Of a stretch of DNA of 64,000 nucleotides, positions 34,340-45,506 are shown one piece after another (within the stretch, counting starts at the first letter, position 1; each line of letters begins with the position of its first letter). The stretch is from Thalassobaculum fulvum (GTDB lineage: Bacteria; Pseudomonadota; Alphaproteobacteria; Thalassobaculales; Thalassobaculaceae): contig NZ_BMZS01000001.1 in assembly GCF_014652915.1 (NCBI RefSeq), positions 62,001 to 126,000 of the forward strand. The letters run 5' to 3'. The notes under the pieces are model-generated. The model saw only the letters and a program-made list of their open reading frames with translations. It did no database searches and had not been told where the DNA came from. The position numbers were made by a program, and so were the translations under genes.

Positions 34340-37300
34340 ATGGCGCAGTTCTTCATCGACCGGCCGGTGTTCGCCTGGGTGGTCGCGATCGTCATCATGC
34401 TGGCCGGGGCGCTGGCGATCGGCAGCCTGCCGGTCGAGCAGTACCCGAAGATCGCGCCGCCGGCGGTCACGGTGAACGCCAAGTACCCGGGCGCCTCCGC
34501 CAGGACCCTGGAGGACGCGGTCACCCAGGTCATCGAGCAGAAGATGACCGGCATCGACCACCTCCGCTACATGTCGTCGACCAGCGACTCGACCGGCGAG
34601 GCCCAGGTCACCCTGACCTTCGACGCCGGTGCCGATCCCGACATCGCCCAGGTCCAGGTCCAGAACAAGCTGCAGCTGGCGACCCCGCTGCTGCCGCAGG
34701 AGGTCCAGGAGCAGGGGCTGACGGTCACCAAGGCCACCAGCGACTTCCTGATGGTGGTCGGCTTCGTGTCGCCGGACGGCAGCCTCGCCCAGGGCGACAT
34801 CGCCGACTACGTGGCGTCCAACCTGCAGAACCCGGTGAGCCGGGTGCCGGGGGTCGGCGACGTCACCGTGTTCGGTCCGCAGCACGCCATGCGGATCTGG
34901 CTCGACCCGAACCGGCTGTACAGCCACCAGCTCACCGCGGTCGACGTGATCGCGGCGATCCGGACCGAGAACGCCGAGGTCTCGGCCGGCCAGATCGGCG
35001 GCCTGCCGGCGGTGCCGGGCCAGCAGCTCAACGCCTCGATCATCGCCCAGACCCGCATGCAGTCGCCGGACGAGTTCGGCAACATCCTGCTCCGGGTGAA
35101 CGCCGACGGCTCGCAGGTCCGGCTGCGCGACGTCGCCCGCATCGAGGTCGGCTCCGAGACCTACGCGGTCACCGCCCGCTACAACGGCAAGCCGGCGGCC
35201 GGCCTCGGCATCAAGCTGGCGGCCGGCGCCAACGCGCTCGACACCGCCGAGGCGGTGCGCGCCCGGATCGCCGAGTTCCAGCCGTTCTTCCCGCCGGGAC
35301 TGGAAGCGATCTACCCGTACGACACCACCCCGTTCGTGCGGCTGTCCATCGAGGAGGTGATCAAGACCCTGGGCGAGGCGATCGTCCTGGTGTTCCTGGT
35401 CATGTACCTGTTCCTGCAGAGCTTCCGGGCGACCCTGATCCCGACCATCGCGGTGCCGGTGGTGCTGCTCGGCACCTTCGGGGTGCTGGCCGCGTTCGGG
35501 TACTCGATCAACACGCTGACCATGTTCGGCATGGTGCTGGCGATCGGCCTGCTGGTCGACGACGCCATCGTGGTGGTCGAGAACGTCGAGCGGGTGATGG
35601 CCGAGGACGGGCTGCCGCCGCGCGAGGCGACCCGCAAGTCGATGCGGCAGATCACCAGCGCCCTGGTCGGCGTCGCCCTGGTGCTGTCGGCGGTGTTCGT
35701 GCCGATGGCGTTCTTCGGCGGCTCGGCCGGCGCGATCTACCGGCAGTTCTCGATCACCATCGTGTCGGCGATGGCGCTGTCGGTCGTAGTCGCCCTGGTG
35801 CTGACCCCGGCGCTGTGCGCCACCCTCCTGAAGCCAGCCGCCGGCGGTCACGGGGTGAGCGGGCACGGGCCGGGCGGGCACGGGGCGGCGCGGCGCGGGC
35901 CGTTCGGCTGGTTCAACCGCGGCTTCGACGCCGCCAGCCGCGGCTATCAGGGGATCGTCGGGCGGACCGCCAACCGGTTCGCGCGCTACGGCGTCGCCTA
36001 TGCGGCGATCGTCGCCGGCCTGGTCTGGGTGTTCCTGCAGCTGCCGAGCTCGTTCCTGCCGACCGAGGACCGCGGCACCCTGTTCGTGCTGTGGTCGGCG
36101 CCACCGGGCGCCACCCTGGAACGCACCCTGGAGACCTCCAAGACGGTCGAGCGCCACTTCCTGGAGTCCGAGACGCAGGCGGTCGAGGGGCTGTTCACGA
36201 TCACCGGCTTCAGCTTCGCCGGCCGCGGCCAGAACATGGGCCTGGCGTTCGTGCGCCTGAAGGACTGGAGCGAGCGCGAGACCCCGGACCTGTCGGCCGC
36301 CGCGGTCGCCGGGCGGGCGATGCGCAGCCTGTGGGCGGTCAAGGACGCCATGGTGTTCACCATCATGCCGCCGTCGGTGCCGGGCCTCGGCAACGCCACC
36401 GGCTTCGACCTGCAGTTGGTCGACCGCGCCGGCCTCGGCCACGCCGCCCTGCTGGGCGCCCGCAACCAGCTGCTCGGCCTGGCCGCGCGCGAGCCGGCCC
36501 TGGTCGGGGTGCGGCCGAACGGCATGGAGGACACCCCGCAGTACCGGGTCGAGGTCGACCGCGAGAAGGCGCGGGCGCTCGGCCTGTCGCTGGCGGACGT
36601 CAACAGCACCCTGGCGGCGGCCTGGGGCTCGTCCTACGTCAACGACTTCGTCGAGAAGGGCCGGATCAAGAAGGTCTACGTCCAGGGCGACGCGCGGTTC
36701 CGCATGCTGCCGAGCGACCTGGACCGCTGGTACGTCCGCAACGCCAAGGGCGACATGGTGCCGTTCGCCTCGTTCGCGACCGGCCGCTGGAGCTACGGCT
36801 CGCCCAAGCTCGAGCGCTACAACGGCGACCCGTCGATGAACCTCCAGGGCTCGGCCGCCCCGGGGATCAGCTCGGGCGAGGCGATGGCGACCATGGAGCG
36901 GCTGATGGCCCAGCTGCCGCCGGGCATCGGCTACGAGTGGACCGGCCTGTCCTACGAGGAGCGGCTGTCGGGCGCCCAGGCGCCGGCGCTGTACGCGATC
37001 TCGGTGCTGGTGGTGTTCCTGTGCCTGGCCGCGCTGTACGAGAGCTGGTCGGTGCCGGCGGCGGTCATCCTGGTGGTGCCGCTCGGCGTGCTCGGTGCGG
37101 TACTGGCGGCCCGGCTGGCCGGCCTGCCGAACGACATCTACTTCCAGGTGGCGCTGCTGACCACGGTCGGCCTGTCGGCCAAGAACGCCATCCTGATCGT
37201 CGAGTTCGCCAAGTCGCTGCGCGATTCCGGGGCCGGTCTGATCGAGGCCGTGGTCGAGGCGGCGCGCCAGCGCCTGCGGCCGATCCTGATGACCTCGCTG

Positions 37301-37519
37301 GCGTTCTGCCTCGGCGTGCTGCCGCTGGCGATCAGCACCGGCGCCGGATCGGAGAGCCGCAACGCGATCGGCCTCGGGGTGCTCGGCGGCATGATCTCGG
37401 CCACCGTGCTGGCGGTGTTCTTCGTCCCGGCGTTCTTCGTGGCGATCTACCGCTTCGTGGTGCGCCCGCCGGCCCAGGTCGAGTCGGCCCCCGAACCGGC
37501 CCCCGGTCCCGCCGAGTAG
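34340..37519 (+). CDS. RND-family multidrug efflux permease (HAE1 type)
   Basis: 1059-residue AcrB/MexB-type proton antiporter. The start [22 protein letters not shown], the TM4 proton-relay pair [17 protein letters not shown] and the TM10 lysine in [14 protein letters not shown] are all present. Twelve transmembrane spans with two large periplasmic loops are expected. It exports hydrophobic drugs, dyes or detergents together with the preceding adaptor. An inserted glycine-rich loop ([19 protein letters not shown]) between TM6 and TM7 is unusual. Confidence 0.96.
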   Translation: MAQFFIDRPVFAWVVAIVIMLAGALAIGSLPVEQYPKIAPPAVTVNAKYPGASARTLEDAVTQVIEQKMTGIDHLRYMSSTSDSTGEAQVTLTFDAGADPDIAQVQVQNKLQLATPLLPQEVQEQGLTVTKATSDFLMVVGFVSPDGSLAQGDIADYVASNLQNPVSRVPGVGDVTVFGPQHAMRIWLDPNRLYSHQLTAVDVIAAIRTENAEVSAGQIGGLPAVPGQQLNASIIAQTRMQSPDEFGNILLRVNADGSQVRLRDVARIEVGSETYAVTARYNGKPAAGLGIKLAAGANALDTAEAVRARIAEFQPFFPPGLEAIYPYDTTPFVRLSIEEVIKTLGEAIVLVFLVMYLFLQSFRATLIPTIAVPVVLLGTFGVLAAFGYSINTLTMFGMVLAIGLLVDDAIVVVENVERVMAEDGLPPREATRKSMRQITSALVGVALVLSAVFVPMAFFGGSAGAIYRQFSITIVSAMALSVVVALVLTPALCATLLKPAAGGHGVSGHGPGGHGAARRGPFGWFNRGFDAASRGYQGIVGRTANRFARYGVAYAAIVAGLVWVFLQLPSSFLPTEDRGTLFVLWSAPPGATLERTLETSKTVERHFLESETQAVEGLFTITGFSFAGRGQNMGLAFVRLKDWSERETPDLSAAAVAGRAMRSLWAVKDAMVFTIMPPSVPGLGNATGFDLQLVDRAGLGHAALLGARNQLLGLAAREPALVGVRPNGMEDTPQYRVEVDREKARALGLSLADVNSTLAAAWGSSYVNDFVEKGRIKKVYVQGDARFRMLPSDLDRWYVRNAKGDMVPFASFATGRWSYGSPKLERYNGDPSMNLQGSAAPGISSGEAMATMERLMAQLPPGIGYEWTGLSYEERLSGAQAPALYAISVLVVFLCLAALYESWSVPAAVILVVPLGVLGAVLAARLAGLPNDIYFQVALLTTVGLSAKNAILIVEFAKSLRDSGAGLIEAVVEAARQRLRPILMTSLAFCLGVLPLAISTGAGSESRNAIGLGVLGGMISATVLAVFFVPAFFVAIYRFVVRPPAQVESAPEPAPGPAE

Positions 37520-37520
37520 C

Positions 37521-37544
37521 GGCCGGGCCGAGCCGGCCCCGGCC
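37521..37544 (+). terminator. GC-rich hairpin after the RND operon
   Basis: GGCCGGGCCG and CGGCCCCGGCC flank an AGC loop immediately after the permease stop, pairing with one bulge. No T-tract, so termination is probable but not certain. Confidence 0.4.
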
Positions 37545-37625
37545 GGCGTCGCCTCTTGCCGTCGCCGGGCCCGGGGGCTACCAAGCGGGAAGGCGCTGCC
37601 GGAGCGGCGGAGCCGACGTCGCGGA

Positions 37626-38645
37626 ATGTGGGGCCGATGCATGCGACCTGACCGGCCACGACGCCCTGCCGACCCGGTCCCCCCGGTTCCGGGACCGGAG
37701 CTGTCCCGACGCCGCCTGCTGACGCTGGCGGCAGCCGCGGCGATGCCGGCGGCCCGGGTCGATGCCGCACCGGTCGACGCCGCACCGGTCGACGCGCGCA
37801 ACGACCTGATCGGCCGCAATCGCCTGCACATCGTGCGGCCCGGCGACACCCTGGTCGACATCGCGGTGGCCTACCGGGTCGGTTTCGTCGAACTGGCGGC
37901 CGCCAACCCGGCGGTCGACCGCTGGCTGCCGCGGCCCGGCACCGAGGTCGTCATTCCGCAGGAGCACATCCTGCCGGCGGCCCCGCGCCGCGGCATCGTC
38001 ATCAACCTGGCGGAGCTGCGGCTCTACCATTTCGGCAAGGACGGCGAGGTCGCCAGCATGCCGATCGGGATCGGCAGCGAGGGGCTGGAGACCCCGGACG
38101 GCGAGACCACGATCACCGGCAAGCGCAAGAACCCGACCTGGTGGCCGCCGCCGTCGATCCGCGCCGAGAAGCCCGAGCTGCCGAAGGCGGTGCCGCCGGG
38201 TCCCGACAACCCGCTCGGCGACTACGCCCTGGAACTCGGCTGGCCGCTCTACCGGATCCATGGCACCAACCTGCCCTACGGGGTCGGCCGGCGGGTCAGC
38301 CACGGCTGCATCCGAATGTATCCGGCCGACATCGAGACCGTGTTCAACAGCGTCCGGATCGGCACGCCGGTCACCGTGGTCGACCAGCCGGTCAAGGTCG
38401 GCTGGCAGGAAGGCCGGCTGTTCCTGGAGGCGCACCCCACCCAGCGCCAGGCCGACGAGATCGAGGCCGGCCGGTCGCTCGCCGACTGGCCGCCGACCGA
38501 TCCGATCGAGGCGATCCGGGCCGGGGTCGGCGACGCCGCCGGCTACGTCCGGATCGACTGGACCGAAGTGCGCCGGATCGCCGAGGCCCGCGAGGGGGTA
38601 CCCGGGCTGATCTCGATCGGGTCCGTGCGGCTGCCCAGCGAATGA
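37626..38645 (+). CDS. L,D-transpeptidase (YkuD) with LysM domain
   Basis: 339-residue exported peptidoglycan enzyme. A twin-arginine-like segment SRRRLLTLAAAAAMPAA ends in the exported part, with two tandem VDAAP units. A LysM domain (HIVRPGDTLVDIAVAYRV) binds glycan. The YkuD catalytic domain has IHGTN (His212) and SHGCIRM with the nucleophile Cys228. It makes 3-3 cross-links or attaches proteins to peptidoglycan. The second ATG at 37641 is an alternative start. Confidence 0.9.
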   Translation: MWGRCMRPDRPRRPADPVPPVPGPELSRRRLLTLAAAAAMPAARVDAAPVDAAPVDARNDLIGRNRLHIVRPGDTLVDIAVAYRVGFVELAAANPAVDRWLPRPGTEVVIPQEHILPAAPRRGIVINLAELRLYHFGKDGEVASMPIGIGSEGLETPDGETTITGKRKNPTWWPPPSIRAEKPELPKAVPPGPDNPLGDYALELGWPLYRIHGTNLPYGVGRRVSHGCIRMYPADIETVFNSVRIGTPVTVVDQPVKVGWQEGRLFLEAHPTQRQADEIEAGRSLADWPPTDPIEAIRAGVGDAAGYVRIDWTEVRRIAEAREGVPGLISIGSVRLPSE

Positions 38646-38749
38646 CCGCCGCCGCTTGATCTCTCTCAATGCGCGAGCGGCGGTTGCCTGCCAGTCATCG
38701 AGGCCACGGCGACGGCACCCGTCGACGCCGGCAAGCCGAGGAGACCGCC

Positions 38750-39199
38750 ATGACCAAGCCCGCCCCCGCCTGGCCGTCGGCGACGGCCCTGTTCGGAACC
38801 GCCGGAAGTCCCTTTGCCGGGAATCCCTTCGCCGGCAACGTGCTCGCGGGCAATCCGCTGGCTGCCAACCCCTTCGCTGCCGGCCACCATCACGCCATGA
38901 CCGCCTGGGTGCAGCTCAACCGGGCGATGCTGGAAGGCGTCGGCAAGCTGCAGCAGGAGACCAGCCGGTTCGTGATCCGCCGGCTGGAGGACGATTTGGA
39001 GCGCCAGCGCCAGATCCTCGAGGCCGAGTCGCCGGAACAGGCGTGGCAGGCCTATGCCGACTTCGCCCGCCAGGCGGTCGAGGACTACACCGCGGAGGCC
39101 GGCAAGCTGTCGGAGATCGCCGCCGAGATGCAGTACGCCTGCTCCGGGTTCGGCGAGATGCTGGCCTCGGCCGCGCTCGCGGAGAAGCCCGGCGCCTGA
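38750..39199 (+). CDS. Phasin-like polyhydroxyalkanoate granule protein
   Basis: 149-residue phasin-family protein, predicted to coat PHA granules. The N-terminus contains an AGNPFAGN-type degenerate repeat (residues ~20-40: SPFAGNPFAGNVLAGNPLAANPF). The rest is amphipathic helix (VQLNRAMLEGVGKLQQETSRFVIRRLEDDLERQRQ). The ATG at 38750 follows GAGGAG. It faces phaC on the opposite strand; a tandem repeat and a hairpin separate their ends. Confidence 0.82.
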   Translation: MTKPAPAWPSATALFGTAGSPFAGNPFAGNVLAGNPLAANPFAAGHHHAMTAWVQLNRAMLEGVGKLQQETSRFVIRRLEDDLERQRQILEAESPEQAWQAYADFARQAVEDYTAEAGKLSEIAAEMQYACSGFGEMLASAALAEKPGA

Positions 39200-39273
39200 G
39201 CGCCTGGCCTGAGCGCCTGGCCTGAGCGCCTGGCCTGAGCGCCTGGCCTGAGCGCCCTGGCCTGAACGCCCTG
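39195..39273. repeat. Tandem 13-bp repeat after the phasin gene
   Basis: Six copies of a CCTGAGCGCCTGG unit (39195-39207, 39208-39220, 39221-39233, 39234-39246, 39247-39260 with one extra C, and a variant to 39273). The phasin stop codon lies in the first unit. Four copies are identical. Probably a slippage-prone site. Confidence 0.9.
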
Positions 39274-39274
39274 C

Positions 39275-39298
39275 GAGGCCGGCGAAGCCGCCGGCCTC
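39275..39298. terminator. Bidirectional hairpin between phasin and phaC
   Basis: GAGGCCGGCG (39275-39284), AAGC loop, CGCCGGCCTC (39289-39298): a perfect 10-bp stem between the convergent genes. It overlaps the phaC stop by two bases and has no T-tract. Confidence 0.55.
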
Positions 39299-41156
39299 AG
39301 CGCTGCAGCACGTAGGCCCCCGGCGCGTCCGGCATCGGCGAGCGGCCGTTGTGGGCCGAGACGATCGGTTCGGCCGGCTCCGGCGACCCCGACCGGGCGG
39401 CCAGCCAGGCCTGCCATTCCGGCCACCATGAGCCCTCCCGCACCGGCGTCACCGCCTCCCAGGTGTCCGGGTCGACGAACACGTCGCCGAGCCCCTTGGT
39501 CGACACCCGGTAGTGCCGGTGCGGGTGGCCGGGCTCGCTGACGATGCCGGCGTTGTGGCCGCCCGAGGTCAGCAGGAAGGTGACCTCGGCCGCCGGGTGG
39601 GTGGTGATCTTGTAGACCGACCGCCAGGGTGCGACGTGGTCGCGCTCGGTGCCGACGGCGAAGATCGGCGCCCGGATGTCGGCCAGGTTGACCGACCGGC
39701 CGTCGACGTGGAAACGGCCCTCGGCCAGGTCGTTGTCGAGGAACAGCCCGCGCAGGTACTCGGAGTGCATGCGGTACGGCATGCGGGTGGCGTCGGCGTT
39801 CCAGGCCATCAGGTCGGTGACCTGTTCGCGCTCGCCGAGCAGGTAGTTGCGCACCATCCTCGACCAGATCAGGTCGTTCGACCGCAGCAGCTGGAAGGCG
39901 CCGGCCATCTGCTTGGTGTCGAGATAGCCCTGCTCCCACATCATGTCCTCGAGGAACCGGACCTGGCTCTCGTCGATGAACAGGGTCAGCTCGCCGGCCT
40001 CGGTGAAGTCGACCTGGGCGGCCAGCAGGGTGATCGAGGCCAGCCGGTCGTCGCCGTCGCGGGCCATCGCCGCCGCCGCGATCGACAGCAGCGTGCCGCC
40101 CAGGCAGTAGCCGGCGGCATGCACCTTGCGGCCCGGAATCGAGCGCTCGACGGCGTCCAGCGCCGCCATCACCCCGAGCCGCAGGTAGTCGTCCATGCCG
40201 AGGTTGCGCTGCTCCGGCCCCGGGTTGCGCCAGGAGATCATGAACACCGTGTGGCCCCGGCCGACCAGCCAGCGCACCAGCGAGTTCTCCGGCGACAGGT
40301 CGAGGATGTAGTACTTCATGATCCAGGCCGGCACGATCAGCACCGGCTCGGGATGCACCTGCTCGGTCGCCGGCGCGTAGCGGATCAGCTCGATCAGCTC
40401 GTTGCGCCAGACCACCTTGCCGGGGGTCACCGCCACCGTCTCGCCGGGCCGGAACGCCTCGGTGCCGACCGGCGGCCGGCCGGCGACGGTGCGCTCCCAG
40501 TCGGCGATCATGTTGGCCATGCCGCGCTGCAGGTTGGCGCCGCCCTCGCGCAGGGTGGTCGCCAGGATCTCCGGGTTGGTCGGCACGAAGTTGGACGGCG
40601 ACATCAGGTCGAGCAGCTGGCGGCCGACGAACGAGACCACCTGCTCGTGGTGCCGCGACACCCCGGGAATCCCGGTGGTGGCGTTGTGCCACCACTGCTG
40701 GGTCAGCAGGAACGACTGGTAGATCATGTTGTAGGGCGCGGTCTGCCACGCCTCGCCGGCGAACCGCCGGTCCTGCGGCAGCGGCGCGATGCACGGCTCG
40801 GTGCCGCCGCCGGCGGCGCACTCGCAGGAATGCAGCCACAGGCGGACCGCCTTGCGCACCGCCTTCTGCAGCAGCTGCGCCTGCTTGCCCGGCGAGATCG
40901 CCAGGTGGATCGCCCAGTCGCCGTAGGCCTCAGCCAGCGACGCCGGCGAGATGCCGCCGGTCAGCCGGGCGATCGCCGCGTGCACCTGGCGGTCGACCGC
41001 CTCGCCGCCCATGCCGCCCCACAGCGGCTCCGGCCCTTCGACGAGATCGGCCAGCGGCATGGGGAATGCCGGCGCCGGGCGTTTCGGGGCCGGCGCCGGG
41101 TCGGCCGGCCCGGTGCGCCCCATTCCGGTGCGCCCGATTCGGGTCACGCTGCTCAT
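39297..41156 (-). CDS. phaC: Polyhydroxyalkanoate synthase, class I-like
   Basis: 619-residue PhaC. The lipase-like box GYCLGG holds the catalytic Cys351; the acid in GTERDHVAPW and histidine in GGHNAGIV complete the triad, and the Trp-rich core (QSFLLTQQWWHNAT) is typical. It polymerises (R)-3-hydroxyacyl-CoA into storage polyester. The ATG overlaps the cbpM stop (ATGA), so it is probably coupled to the cbpA-cbpM genes. Its long N-terminal low-complexity region (GRTGMGRTGPADPAPAP) may be a linker. Confidence 0.93.
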   Translation of the reverse strand: MSSVTRIGRTGMGRTGPADPAPAPKRPAPAFPMPLADLVEGPEPLWGGMGGEAVDRQVHAAIARLTGGISPASLAEAYGDWAIHLAISPGKQAQLLQKAVRKAVRLWLHSCECAAGGGTEPCIAPLPQDRRFAGEAWQTAPYNMIYQSFLLTQQWWHNATTGIPGVSRHHEQVVSFVGRQLLDLMSPSNFVPTNPEILATTLREGGANLQRGMANMIADWERTVAGRPPVGTEAFRPGETVAVTPGKVVWRNELIELIRYAPATEQVHPEPVLIVPAWIMKYYILDLSPENSLVRWLVGRGHTVFMISWRNPGPEQRNLGMDDYLRLGVMAALDAVERSIPGRKVHAAGYCLGGTLLSIAAAAMARDGDDRLASITLLAAQVDFTEAGELTLFIDESQVRFLEDMMWEQGYLDTKQMAGAFQLLRSNDLIWSRMVRNYLLGEREQVTDLMAWNADATRMPYRMHSEYLRGLFLDNDLAEGRFHVDGRSVNLADIRAPIFAVGTERDHVAPWRSVYKITTHPAAEVTFLLTSGGHNAGIVSEPGHPHRHYRVSTKGLGDVFVDPDTWEAVTPVREGSWWPEWQAWLAARSGSPEPAEPIVSAHNGRSPMPDAPGAYVLQR

Positions 41157-41515
41157 CCCTCGTCCTCCACGTCGACGGGCGACCCGTCGGTCCGTTGCAG
41201 CGCCACTACGGTCGCGCGGATGTCGTCGCGGACCGCCGCCGGCTGCCGCGCCACCGCCTCGCCGAGCGTGCGCAGCGCCCGCCGCAGCCCGTGGATCTGG
41301 TCCAGCAGGTCGACCACCATCGGCACGGTGTCGCGCTCGACCTCCAGGTCGCTCTCCAGGGTCACCAGCAGCCGCAGGCGGGCGACGTCGACCTCGGCGA
41401 AGGCCAGGACACCCTCCTGCCGGACCGGACGGACCAAGCCCTCTTCGACCCAGACCATCAATCGTTCTTCCGACAGGCCGTGCACCTGGGCAACCACCGC
41501 CGCAACGTCAAGCAT
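41153..41515 (-). CDS. cbpM: CbpM-like chaperone modulator
   Basis: 120-residue CbpM (MerR-like fold) protein that binds the J-domain of CbpA and limits its activity. The pattern GLSEERLMVWVEEGLVRPV, ending in a long helix (DDLLDQIHGLRRALRTLG), matches the family. It lies 15 bp downstream of cbpA and overlaps phaC by 4 bp. The coupling of cbpM to phaC rather than to other stress genes is noteworthy. Confidence 0.82.
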   Translation of the reverse strand: MLDVAAVVAQVHGLSEERLMVWVEEGLVRPVRQEGVLAFAEVDVARLRLLVTLESDLEVERDTVPMVVDLLDQIHGLRRALRTLGEAVARQPAAVRDDIRATVVALQRTDGSPVDVEDEG

Positions 41516-41530
41516 GGCGGGCCTCCATTG

Positions 41531-42469
41531 TCAGCCGGCCTTCTTCATCAGGTCGGCGCGCGGGTCGTATGCCCGGTTCCGTCGCCATTCGCTCATGAAG
41601 GCTTCGAGTTCGGGATCGGCGTGCGGCGGCAGCACCACCCGCAGGGTGACGAACTGATCGCCGTGGTCACCGGCGGCCCGCACCCCCTTGCCCTTGAGCC
41701 GGAGCACCCGGCCGGAGCTGGAGTTCTTCGGCACCGTCACGGCGACCGGGCCGTGGATCGTCGGGACCTGGACCTTGCCGCCCAGCACCGCCTCGTCGAC
41801 GGTGATCGGCAGCTCGACGCGGATGTCGTCGCCGTCGCGCCGGAACACCGGATGCGGCCGGACCGCCAGCTCGATCAGGGCGTCGCCGGGCGGCCCGTCG
41901 CCGTGGCCCGGCATGCCGTGGCCGGCGAGCCGCAGCGTCATGCCGTCGCGGGCGCCGACCGGGATCCGGACGTCCAGGGTGCGGCCGTCGGCCATGGTCA
42001 CCCGGGTGCGGGCGCCGCGGGCGGCGTCCAGGAACTCGACCTCCAGGCGGTAGCGGACGTCGCCGCCGCGGGCATGGAACCGATGCCGACGCCCGCCTCC
42101 GTGGGCTGCATCGCGGCCGAACAGCTCGGAGAACACGTCGCCGAGGTCGCCGAAATCCTCGAAGCCGCGGGTCGAGTGGTAGGGGTGGTCGTGATGGCCG
42201 GGGCCGCCGGCGTGCTCGCGGTAGTACGGGTGCGGTTGCCGCTCCTGCCCGCTGGCGTCGATCTCGCCGCGGTCGTAGCGGCCGCGCCGCTCCTCGTCGC
42301 CGACGATCTGGTAGGCCTGGGTGACCTCCTTGAAACGCGCCTCGGCCGCCGCGTCGCCGGGGTTCAGGTCGGGGTGCAGCGTCTTGGCCAGCTTACGGTA
42401 AGCCTTGCGGATGTCGTCCTGCGAGGCGTCGGCCGCCACGCCCAGGATCTCGTAGGGTGTCTTCGCCAT
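41531..42469 (-). CDS. cbpA: CbpA/DnaJ-like co-chaperone
   Basis: 312-residue DnaJ homologue without the zinc-finger domain, i.e. CbpA-type. The J-domain (YEILGVAADASQDDIRKAYRKLAKTLHPDLNPGD) carries the HPD motif at residues 32-34. A His/Gly-rich linker (HAGGPGHHDHPYH) and two beta-sheet substrate-binding domains follow. It stimulates DnaK. ATG at 42467-42469 with GGAG in front; a GTG inside the ftsH stop could add six residues. 14 bp from ftsH. Confidence 0.93.
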   Translation of the reverse strand: MAKTPYEILGVAADASQDDIRKAYRKLAKTLHPDLNPGDAAAEARFKEVTQAYQIVGDEERRGRYDRGEIDASGQERQPHPYYREHAGGPGHHDHPYHSTRGFEDFGDLGDVFSELFGRDAAHGGGRRHRFHARGGDVRYRLEVEFLDAARGARTRVTMADGRTLDVRIPVGARDGMTLRLAGHGMPGHGDGPPGDALIELAVRPHPVFRRDGDDIRVELPITVDEAVLGGKVQVPTIHGPVAVTVPKNSSSGRVLRLKGKGVRAAGDHGDQFVTLRVVLPPHADPELEAFMSEWRRNRAYDPRADLMKKAG

Positions 42470-42483
42470 GCCCGGCTCCGCGG

Positions 42484-44424
<1,941 letters not shown>

Positions 44425-44474
44425 CGCAACTCACTCCACGACCGTCTCGCGGGCCTCCCGCTCCCCGAGGACCA

Positions 44475-44516
44475 ACCCTAGGAGGACCCGGAGGCGGGCA
44501 CCTTGACCTGGGTCAA
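44475..44516 (-). promoter_or_regulatory. FNR/FixK-like box and weak promoter of ftsH operon
   Basis: Perfect palindrome TTGACC-TG-GGTCAA (44503-44516), with a TAGGGT at 44475-44480 as the leftward -10. If transcription starts near 44468, the box is centred about -41.5, the usual position for FNR/CRP-type activators. The sequence resembles TTGAC-N4-GTCAA sites of this family. Regulation by oxygen is inferred. Confidence 0.5.
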
Positions 44517-44711
44517 CCCCCTGGCACCCGACATCGGGTCATATGGACCCGGGAGGACGCCCGGAGTATGACCTGCGCTCCCCTGCCCGTCACGCTGCCC
44601 TGGCCGTCACGCCGGCCCGCGCCGCGGCGGGGGTGCCGCATTAACGTCGCGTTCATGGTCTTCCCCGCATTCTGCAGCGCGGGGAGACCGAGGTTCCTGG
44701 GGGTGGCCCGC

Positions 44712-45488
44712 ATGGCGATTGCCGACGATATCGTCGCCCGACTGACGGGCGAGTTCCTTGACGACGCCGGTGACCGGCTGGCGCGGGCGCAGCTCGCCCT
44801 GAACGGACTGGCCAACGCGCCGAAGGACCCGCGCCCGCTGCTGCTCGACCTGGCGCGCGAGATCCACAACCTGAAGGGTGCCGGCAAGACCTTCGGGTTC
44901 CCGACGATCTCGCTGGTCGCCGACCGGTTCGAGGAGTACCTGGGGGCCAGCGCCGACGCCAAGCCGCTGCCGGTCGCCGAGCTGCAACGCTTCGCCGACG
45001 CCCTGGTCGACATCGTCGAGGGCGGACGCAACCCCGACCCGGACCGCACCGCCGCGATCCTGCGCGGGCTGCCGGCGTTCTTCGAGTTTGATCCGGACAC
45101 CGTCGTCGGCCGGCCGGGACGGGCGCTGGTGGTGACCCGGGCCCGCACCCTCGGCCACATGCTGGCCCGCGAGCTCGCCAACTGCGGCTACCGGGCGCAG
45201 ACCTCGTCCGACCCGTTCGAGGCGCTGCGCTTCGCGGTCGCGGAAAAGCCGGACGTGGTGCTGAGCTCGGCGGTGCTCGACGGCATGGCCGGGATCGACC
45301 TGCTGCGGGCGCTCCGCACCGTCCGGCCGACCGCTAGGCTGCCGGTGGCGGTGGTGACCTCGTTCGACGCCGGCCACCCGGAACTGGCCGGGCTGCCCGA
45401 GGACGTGCCGGTAGTCAGGCTCGGCAAGACCCTGTCCGACGACCTCGCCCGGGTCCTGACCGAAGCGGGCGAGCAGCCCGGCGGCTGA
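44712..45488 (+). CDS. Hpt protein with degenerate receiver domain
   Basis: 258-residue phosphotransfer protein. The N-terminal Hpt domain has the histidine in EIHNLKGAGKTFGF, the standard HxxKGAxxxxG. The C-terminal receiver-like domain retains VTSFD and the lysine in RLGKTLS, but the phospho-acceptor Asp is serine (VVLSSAVLDG) and the acidic pocket is lost (RALVVTRA). It therefore looks like a phosphorylation-independent or stalled receiver. An in-frame ATG at 44655 would extend the start. Neighbours give no partner kinase. Confidence 0.78.
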   Translation: MAIADDIVARLTGEFLDDAGDRLARAQLALNGLANAPKDPRPLLLDLAREIHNLKGAGKTFGFPTISLVADRFEEYLGASADAKPLPVAELQRFADALVDIVEGGRNPDPDRTAAILRGLPAFFEFDPDTVVGRPGRALVVTRARTLGHMLARELANCGYRAQTSSDPFEALRFAVAEKPDVVLSSAVLDGMAGIDLLRALRTVRPTARLPVAVVTSFDAGHPELAGLPEDVPVVRLGKTLSDDLARVLTEAGEQPGG

Positions 45489-45498
45489 GCGCCGCCGG
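45478..45498. terminator. Hairpin between the Hpt gene and pckA
   Basis: CCGGCGGC (45478-45485), loop TGAGC, GCCGCCGG (45491-45498), overlapping the Hpt stop codon and lying 9 bp before the convergent pckA stop. No T-run. Confidence 0.45.
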
Positions 45499-45506
45499 AC
45501 CGGGGT

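Noticed and set aside
33125-37861. 1578-codon leftward open frame
   Set aside because: It is the shadow of the adaptor and RND permease; high GC keeps opposite frames open and the residues (His/Arg/Gly/Val-rich) match no protein.
39195-39273. CRISPR-like array
   Set aside because: Units are directly adjacent without spacers and only 13 bp long; no cas genes are present.
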